From Draconibacterium sp. (GTDB lineage Bacteria > Bacteroidota > Bacteroidia > Bacteroidales > Prolixibacteraceae): a stretch of 64,000 nt of DNA. The notes under the pieces are model-generated. The model made no database searches. It had not been told where the DNA came from and worked only from the letters and a program-made list of their open reading frames with translations. Of the stretch, positions 57,690-64,000 are shown in pieces; within the stretch, counting starts at the first letter, position 1; the number at the start of each line of letters is the position of its first letter. The translations under genes and the position numbers were made by a program. The DNA is taken from contig JADIYN010000008.1 in NCBI GenBank assembly GCA_016705335.1, forward strand, positions 62,001 through 126,000, in the 5' to 3' direction.

Positions 57690-58108
57690 TTATAATATTG
57701 TACAAAAATAACACTCTCAGCATAAGAATAGTTTTGTTGATGAAATTTATGTTGAAAGGAGGAGAGAAAGAGGTTGGAAATTTTGTCATTGTTCAGTTTG
57801 TTGTCAATGTTTGTGATTACTATTGAGATTTACAGTGACAGAAATTTTTGTTTCCATAAATTTAATTTTTAGATTTTTTTTAAAATTTGAAATTATCTGT
57901 CTCTGGCGTTAGCCATTTATTATCGAAACTATGCTTTCCGCTTTTCAGTGCAGAACTTGCGCAGAGCTCCCTTTCTGTGACCAGATGCTTCCGGTTCCGG
58001 AAGGATGCAGAACTTGCGACCGGATTGACAACTACTTCCAACTCCCGGTTTGTAACTTCAACTCCCTTCTTTCTTCAAAAAATCCTACATTTGCAAAAAA
58101 ATTCTGAT
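57690..58108. other. Gene-free region between the TPR gene and lipA
   Basis: No credible gene. The direct repeat TGCAGAACTTGCG occurs at 57949-57961 and 58006-58018 (57 bp apart), with a CTTCCGGTTCCGGAAG palindrome between. The lipA promoter must be here. An upstream in-frame extension of lipA to 57887 is not supported. Confidence 0.4.
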
Positions 58109-58973
58109 ATGGCACATGAGATGAGAGACAGGCAGCGATTGCCGAAATGGATGAAGATGAAAATGCCAAAAGGCGAAAGCTATTCGAAAATAAAAAACCT
58201 GGTTAATGAGCATGGGCTGCACACCATTTGCTCAAGCGGAAACTGCCCGAATATTGGCGAATGCTGGAACCGGGGTACCGCAACTTTTATGATCCTGGGA
58301 AATATTTGCACACGAAAATGTAAATTTTGCGCAGTTCCAAATGGCAAACCGCTGGCCCCCGATTTAAAAGAACCGGAAAAATTAGCCGAATCGGTTCGCA
58401 TAATGGGAGTAAAACATTGTGTTATCACTTCCGTTGACCGTGATGATTTGGACGATCAGGGCGCAGAAATCTGGGCACGCACAATTACTGAAGTAAAACG
58501 TGTAAACCCCGAAACAAGAATTGAAGTCCTGATCCCTGATTTCAGGGGAAAAACTGAACTCATTCAGCATGTAATTGATGCCAAACCCGAAGTGATTTCC
58601 CACAATGTTGAAACAGTAGAAAGATTAACTCCTTTTATCCGCTTTGCTTCGAAATATCGCCGGAGTCTGGAGGTAATAAAATATGTTGCCGATAATTATA
58701 CTGTGGCAAAATCGGGAATTATGCTTGGCCTTGGTGAAACCCATGAAGAAATACTTCAAACCATGGACGATTTGCTGGAAGCCGGTTGCAAAGTGATGAC
58801 CATAGGACAATATCTCGCCCCAACACCAAAACACATGCCCGTTGTTGAATACATTACACCCGAACGTTTTGCCGAATACAAAAAAAATAGGAATGGAAAA
58901 AGGATTCAGATTTGTTGAAAGTTCGCCGTTGGTGCGTAGTTCGTACAGGGCTGAAGAGCATGTAAATGCTTAA
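58109..58973 (+). CDS. lipA: Lipoyl synthase (one frameshift near C-terminus)
   Basis: Radical SAM enzyme of about 287 residues that inserts two sulfurs into octanoyl groups. I use ATG 58109 (MAHEMRDRQRLPKW). The auxiliary cluster cysteines (CSSGNCPNIGECW) and the radical SAM CTRKCKFC are both present. The frame runs off in an A-run near 58885; removing one A gives KKIGMEKGFRFVESSPLVRSSYRAEE to TAA 58973. Protein lipoylation is of interest because of the GcvH-like proteins in this window. Confidence 0.93.
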
Positions 58974-58989
58974 AAGAAGCCCCATCCTG

Positions 58990-59038
58990 CCTTCCCCTTG
59001 AGGGAAGGAGGAAAACATTTTTTTTTTTTTTTTTTTTT
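58990..59038 (+). terminator. Terminator with 21-T tract
   Basis: CCTTCCC (58990-58996) pairs with GGGAAGG (59002-59008). A run of 21 T follows at 59018-59038. Further A and T runs fill the rest of the gap to lipB. Runs this long may not have been sequenced accurately. Confidence 0.6.
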
Positions 59039-59149
59039 ATTTTAAAATTTTTTTTTTGGTTTAACCGTTGTTTTTTTTTAAAAAAAAATTTCGACCTTAG
59101 TAGGATATTGATAACCCCTTAAAACAAACCTTTTTTTTGGTTATAAGTT

Positions 59150-59818
59150 ATGGCAAATTTCAATTACATAGATTTAGGTTTAAAAGATTACAAGGAATGC
59201 TGGGATTATCAGGAAGAAATGTTGAAAGAGGTTTCCGACGACAAGCGCGCAACAAAAAAACCATCGGCAAAAAACCATTTTTTGTTGGTTGAACATCCTC
59301 ATGTTTACACGCTGGGCAAAAGTGGCGATGAAAAAAATCTGCTGGCAGCCGGCGATTTCCTGAAAAAAATAGAAGCTACGTTTTACAAAATAAATCGCGG
59401 AGGCGACATTACCTATCACGGCCCCGGACAAATTGTTGGTTACCCGATAATCGACCTTGAATACTACAAAATCGGGGTGCGTGAGTACATCGAAAAAATG
59501 GAAAAAGCAATTATTGCAACCATTGCCGAATACGGTTTAACCGGAGGTTTAAAAGAAGGAGCAACCGGTGTTTGGCTTGATGCGGATCACAAAGTTCGCG
59601 CCCGAAAAATATGTGCAATTGGAGTTCGTGTCAGCCGTTATGTTACAATGCATGGTTTTGCAATGAATGTAAATACTGATATGCGATATTTCAATTACAT
59701 AAATCCCTGCGGATTTGCTACTTATGGCGTTACTTCTATTCAGCAGGAACTTGGGCACGAAATACCAATGAACGATGTAAAAGCTATTTTGAAAGAAAAG
59801 TTCAATTCAATTTTTTAA
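59150..59818 (+). CDS. lipB: Octanoyltransferase
   Basis: LipB of 222 residues. It transfers octanoyl groups from ACP to lipoyl domains before LipA acts. The signature region is intact: HPHVYTLGKSG, RGGDITYHGPGQIVGYPI, the catalytic Lys in ARKICAIGVRVSR and the catalytic Cys in INPCGFATYG. It follows lipA in the same direction, separated by 176 bp of homopolymer-rich DNA, so the two may have separate promoters. Confidence 0.95.
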   Translation: MANFNYIDLGLKDYKECWDYQEEMLKEVSDDKRATKKPSAKNHFLLVEHPHVYTLGKSGDEKNLLAAGDFLKKIEATFYKINRGGDITYHGPGQIVGYPIIDLEYYKIGVREYIEKMEKAIIATIAEYGLTGGLKEGATGVWLDADHKVRARKICAIGVRVSRYVTMHGFAMNVNTDMRYFNYINPCGFATYGVTSIQQELGHEIPMNDVKAILKEKFNSIF

Positions 59819-59860
59819 AGAATTTAGCGGTTCGTCTTGGGTCCCAAGCTTCCTGTGGGT

Positions 59861-59976
59861 GGGACAACTCCCAAGACTTCCTTTTGGTTTCGGCCTTGGG
59901 ACAACTCCCAAAGCCTTTGTTTGGCCGGGGACAACTCCCAAAGCCTTTGTTGGGCCTGTGGGAGAACTCCCAAAGC
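59861..59976 (+). repeat. Four imperfect 30-37 bp direct repeats with hairpins
   Basis: GGGACAACTCCCAA-type units start at 59861, 59898, 59928 and 59960 (spacing 37, 30, 32). Each holds a small hairpin (best: TTGGGA-CAAC-TCCCAA), followed by AAGCCTTTG. The repeats sit in the 249-bp gap between lipB and the next gene. Frames opened by the repeats are not genes. Confidence 0.6.
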
Positions 59977-60067
59977 TCCCTTTTTTGTTTTCCCTGCGTG
60001 CGCGACAAAAAAATCTCATATCTTTTCATTTGAAAATCATCACATCTGAAAAATTAAAACCAATTTT

Positions 60068-63000
60068 ATGGTTTCGATAAGTAACATTATGCGTTTAGTT
60101 TTCATCGTTTTATTACTTCTTTTGGGGATTTTCTCAAGCCGGGTTTACGGAGATGATGCCGTTTGCCACCGGTCAACCGAAGGCACAGATTTTTGGTTTG
60201 GTTTTATGGAAGGCCGAAACTACAGGTATAATTTACACTATATCGAAATTACAGTTACTGCAAGTGTTGCAACAAACTTTCAAATTTTCATCGGGAAATC
60301 AACAACTCCATTTTACACAGGAAGTGTTCTGCAAAACAGTTCCTCTCAAATAAAAATACCACTCAACCTTGGAGAAGCAACAGGTTCTGAAACTATTCAG
60401 GAAAAAGGAATACACCTGGTTTCTGAAAATCCGGTAAATGTTTATGCGTTAAACTGGGATCAAAATTCGGCTGACGTTGCAGTAATTTACCCAGTGCCAT
60501 CTCTTGGTAATAAGTATTTCACAATGTGTTATGAACCAAATGTTGACGATGACCCGGAACATGGAAGAAACAGTGAATTTTTAATTGTTGCTTCGGAAGA
60601 CAGTACCTCTGTTGAAATAACTCCTTCAGTTGTTACTGATGGAGGACAACCAGCCGATGTACAATTCAATATAATTTTAAATAAAGGCGAAGTTTACCAG
60701 GTGCAGTCGCTTAACCGGAACAATCTAGCGGGACAGGGAGATTTATCGGGAAGTTTCATACAATCGGACAAACCTGTCGCGGTTTATTCCGGAAATTTTA
60801 GCACAACTGTCCCGTATTTAATTGGAGCGAGTTTCGACCATCTTTTTGAACAAATACCACCACTACGAACCTGGGGACGGGAATATTATGCAGTTCCGTT
60901 GCTGACACGTCAGGCTGACCGATATCGCGTTATGGCTTCTGAAGACAGTACAATAATCACCTATGGAAGTAACACTGTATTGCTCAACAAAGGAGATTAC
61001 CATGAATTTACCTTGAGCTTTAACCAGCCTACACGAATTCACGCCAACAAACCCATTATGGTAGCTCAGTTTAGCCAGTCGCAAAGAACAGATGGCACTG
61101 GCGACCCGTTTATGATAATACTTAGCCCTGTCAGCCAATCGAAAAATGAAGCAACTTTTGTAGCGTATGACTCGCATGAAATCAACAGTTATTATGTCAA
61201 TATCGTAGTACTTACTTCTGAAAAAGACAACATTGAACTGGATGGAGTACCGTTGGGATTCTTTTTTAAACCATTTGCCGGAACTAATTATTCATACACG
61301 CAACACCCGATTTACCCGGGTAATCACACCATCAAAAACTTAAATCCTGATCGCGGGTTTCTTGCCTATGTTTATGGTTACGGAGGTTATGAATCTTATG
61401 GTTACGGCGCAGGCTTCAACCTCGATTTGGTGCTTGATATCGGGCAGGGACTAAATTTTGATGGTGATACACTGCCCATTTGCGACGGACAATCACTTGT
61501 TTTGGATGCCGGTCCGTATTTCGACACTTACCTTTGGAATACGGGTGAAACAACCCAGAAAATTACTGTTTCAAAGGAAGATAAATATTGGGCAACCGGC
61601 ACAACAACTGATGGCTGTTACCAGAAAGACTCAATAGAACTTATTCGTATTCAGTTACAGTTTACGATCAATACGGTTGTTTCAAAAAAGACACAATGAA
61701 TTTGACTGTTTTCCCGGTTCCTGTAATTTCGATGGTTGGCGACAATATTGTTTGCGGAACAAAATCCAGGATTCTTGAATTACAGTTTGAAGGCGCTGAT
61801 GAAAACATGCTGCAAAACGGGAAAATGGAATGGTTTGCCAGTAATCCGAATCTTACTTTCAGCAACAAAACAAATGTTTCAACCGAAATTCAGGTAGCTG
61901 ACTGGGGCGAATATGAAGTTTCCTATATTTTCACAACCCCTGATTTTTGCGTGGTCAGAGACACCTTTCAACTCCGGTTTGCCGACACACCTTCTTCAAA
62001 AATTGAATTTGCCGATGAAAATCCCAACGACAAATGCGGAGGTTACAGCCGCGAAATAAAATATGTTGGTGGTTCTGTATATAATCCAAGTCTTTTTTGG
62101 GATTTTGATGGCGTTTATGCAGACTCAATTGATTGGAACCTTCGCCGGGTTTCTTTGGGTGTATTCGCTTCAAATCCTGTTATTTCACTGGTGGTTGAAG
62201 AAAATGGTTGCTGGAGCGATACCTCGCGGCTTGAAATTGGAGCAAACCCCGATTTCAAAATGAACACAGTAAAAAGCCGGGGCTGCGATTCGGCAACGAT
62301 CCATTTTTCAGGTGAATTAAAAACGCCTGATGATTTGAGCTTTGAATGGGTTTTTGGTGATGGTTCACCAATCAGCAATCTGCAAAACCCAACCCATTTT
62401 TATGCCGATACAGGAAAATATAATGTGGAATTACTTATTACAAATAAACTTAGCAATTGTAAAATTGGATATACAATTGACGAAATGGTAAAATATTCCC
62501 AACTCCGGTAGTTGATATTGTTGTTGATCCTGATTTTTGCAACGACAAAACAGTTGAAGTTTATTATCTGCAAAATATCGATTCTTCGTTTTGTACATGG
62601 AATTTCGGTGGGGCTTCAAAAATTGGCGATGGCAATGACACGATTACAGTTTTGCTTGAAAATCAAATTGCAGCAATTCGTCTTCAGGTTGAGGAATTTG
62701 GCTGTAAAAGCGATTGGGCTGAAGCAAGTGCAAAACGCAAACCATTGTTTGACTTTTCCACAGATTTTACAACGGGTTGCCAACCTTTACAAATTCTGGC
62801 CAAAGCAACTACTTCCGACGAAAACATTGATTTCAAATGGTTAACTGACTCACTTGTAACCACAGGAATTGAACAAACATTCATCCTGCCCGATGCAGTA
62901 AAATATGATTTTTCGGTTTCTGCCTACTCAAATTTAACGGCTTGCAGCGATACACTTTTTAAAAATGATTTAGTTGAAGTTTATCCAAAACCCATGGCTG

Positions 63001-63515
63001 AATTCACTGTAGATTTTCCGGTTGCAATAATTGAACATGCCCATTTGCAATTCACAAATCAAACCCCCGAAGTTGAAATATTTTACTGGGATTTTGGCGA
63101 TGGAGTGACTTCTGCAGATGAAAACCCGCAACATTCGTATTTTTAATTGGGTAAATTTCCTGTCAATCTAATTGTTGAATCAGAATTTGGATGTGCCGAT
63201 ACAGGAATGATGGAAATCGAAATCCTGCCTTTTGACATTTACACACCCAATGCATTCCGGCCCGACAGCGAAATTTCTGAAAACCGAGAATTTATGCCTG
63301 TAAGTACAGGTGTAGATCCTCAAAACTTCAATATGAAAATTTTTAACCGCTGGGGTGAAGTGATTTTTGAAACAAACAGTCTGGATAAAAAATGGGATGG
63401 AACGACCAAAAACAACAAACCCGCACCCGTTGGGAACTACATTTGGAAAGCAGATTTTGCCGATATCCAGGGATTTCAGCATTCGATGAAAGGACAAGTT
63501 TTGCTGATACGATAA
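60068..63515 (+). CDS. IgGFc-binding-like secreted protein with type B sorting domain (two frameshifts, one internal stop)
   Basis: About 1149 residues merged. A signal peptide (about 1-28; start 60068 or 60089) precedes an IgGFc-binding-type N-terminal domain (about 35-450). Ig/PKD-like domains follow (FEWVFGDGSPISNLQNPTHF and FYWDFGDGVTSADENPQHS), then a gliding-motility-associated C-terminal sorting domain (YTPNAFRPDSE...IFNRWGEVIFET). Frames shift near 61680 and 62505. An in-frame TAA at 63144-63146 follows HSYF; the reading LGKFPVNL continues in frame, so two base errors or a real nonsense change are possible. The cargo is exported by the type IX system. The function is probably adhesion-related. 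Confidence 0.82.
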
Positions 63516-63568
63516 AATGAATTTATTTTCTTAATTTGAAACCGGTTTTTAACGTAAAATTTTTCAAA

Positions 63569-64000
63569 ATGAAATCAATTGCACTTTTAGTATTTATACT
63601 TTGGTTTTTTGGAAACAGTGAAAAAGTTGATCGTGTGGAATCAAAAGTTTACAGTTTTTCTAAAGCAAAAATTGAAAAAACAAGTTCGGGAGAAAAAAGG
63701 CAATTCATTGATGGCGAGACAACGCACCTCGAAAATTTCGAAATACATACAACCATGCTTGAACCGGGCAAAGCACCGCATGGCAGCCAGATTCATGCTG
63801 ATTCAGAAGAAATTGTTTTTGTAAAAGATGGCAAAATTGAAGTTACACTCAACAACGAAAAGAAAATTATGGGGCCGGGAAGTGTAATATTAATTATGCC
63901 GGGCGATGAACATGGAATTGAAAACGTCAGCACTTCACGGGCAACCTATTATATTATCAAATACAAATCGAAAATGGCAATGAATGCTGAACGTGGAAAA
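63569..64000 (+). CDS. Cupin-domain protein, 3' end outside window
   Basis: Begins at ATG 63569 with a short hydrophobic leader (MKSIALLVFILWFFGNS). A cupin fold follows, with TTMLEPGKAPHGSQIHADSE (metal-binding His pair and Glu) and PGSVILIMPGDEHGIEN (second motif His). The reading frame continues to the window edge, so at least 144 residues are seen. It may belong to the secreted cupin group of Bacteroidota. Substrate unknown. Confidence 0.8.
   Translation, partial: MKSIALLVFILWFFGNSEKVDRVESKVYSFSKAKIEKTSSGEKRQFIDGETTHLENFEIHTTMLEPGKAPHGSQIHADSEEIVFVKDGKIEVTLNNEKKIMGPGSVILIMPGDEHGIENVSTSRATYYIIKYKSKMAMNAERGK

Noticed and set aside
57887..58108. Longer N-terminus for lipA
   Set aside because: The upstream extension lacks conservation and contains direct repeats. 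ATG 58109 gives the family-typical start.
59802..60080. Several overlapping short frames in the repeat gap after lipB
   Set aside because: Peptides are repeat artefacts in all frames and on both strands.

Overview
The window looks like a chromosomal contig of a member of the Bacteroidota, probably Bacteroidales/Marinilabiliales-like (lineage is inference). Supporting signs are type IX secretion sorting domains of type A and type B, a TonB-dependent receptor with an N-terminal CarboxypepD_reg-like domain, a serine-palmitoyltransferase-type enzyme, many glycoside hydrolases, AT-rich DNA, and few Shine-Dalgarno sequences. About twenty genes carry single-base frameshifts, mostly in A/T runs. They include genes expected to be intact (ruvC, lipA, a histidine kinase, a glucokinase), so I read most as sequencing or assembly errors and give merged coordinates.

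0-12.6 kb is probably a phosphate-starvation locus. It holds a PhoB/PhoR-like two-component system and a leftward operon with a PlcP/LpxH-like metallophosphoesterase and a glycosyltransferase, bracketed by two paralogous 128-residue proteins of unknown function. Rightward there is a TonB-dependent receptor, a type IX-secreted protein made of two nearly identical 434-residue units, a MORN-type protein and a small CarboxypepD_reg-like exported protein. Arrays of TTAA/GTAA words at 11-bp spacing, like Pho boxes, lie before the leftward operon, the receptor and the small protein.

12.7-27.7 kb holds a GH2 lipoprotein, a membrane-bound AraC-type regulator, a secreted repeat protein, a PQQ-propeller protein, a Tat-exported Gfo/Idh/MocA oxidoreductase, a likely sphingolipid pair (serine palmitoyltransferase-like and an SDR), ppsR, yidD and a ROK glucokinase.

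28.0-36.4 kb is the most unusual block, a co-directional module. It encodes a PstS-like periplasmic domain fused through a membrane helix to a GcvH/lipoyl-like domain, a Tat-exported HybA-like four-cluster ferredoxin, an NrfD/HybB-like membrane protein, a second membrane-anchored GcvH-like protein, a histidine kinase with c-heme motifs in its sensor, a sigma-54 response regulator and an archaemetzincin. No catalytic oxidoreductase subunit is present.

36.4-38.1 kb is accessory DNA. Two leftward single-gene units (a CdiI-like immunity protein and a secreted NTR/TIMP-like protein) are bracketed by 9-bp inverted termini beginning GTT, as in integron cassettes. A 21-bp degenerate minisatellite follows.

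38.1-54.2 kb carries GH30, GH97 and GH38 enzymes around a cysQ-cysC pair, a GNAT/ATP-grasp fusion, an Fe-S protein divergent from a Crp/Fnr regulator, pgeF, a CotH-like type IX-secreted protein and a truncated GH2 gene. 54.2-64.0 kb holds ruvC, an EamA transporter, a TPR protein, lipA, lipB, a large IgGFc-binding-like protein with a type B sorting domain, and the start of a cupin gene. I found no tRNA, rRNA, CRISPR array or transposase.
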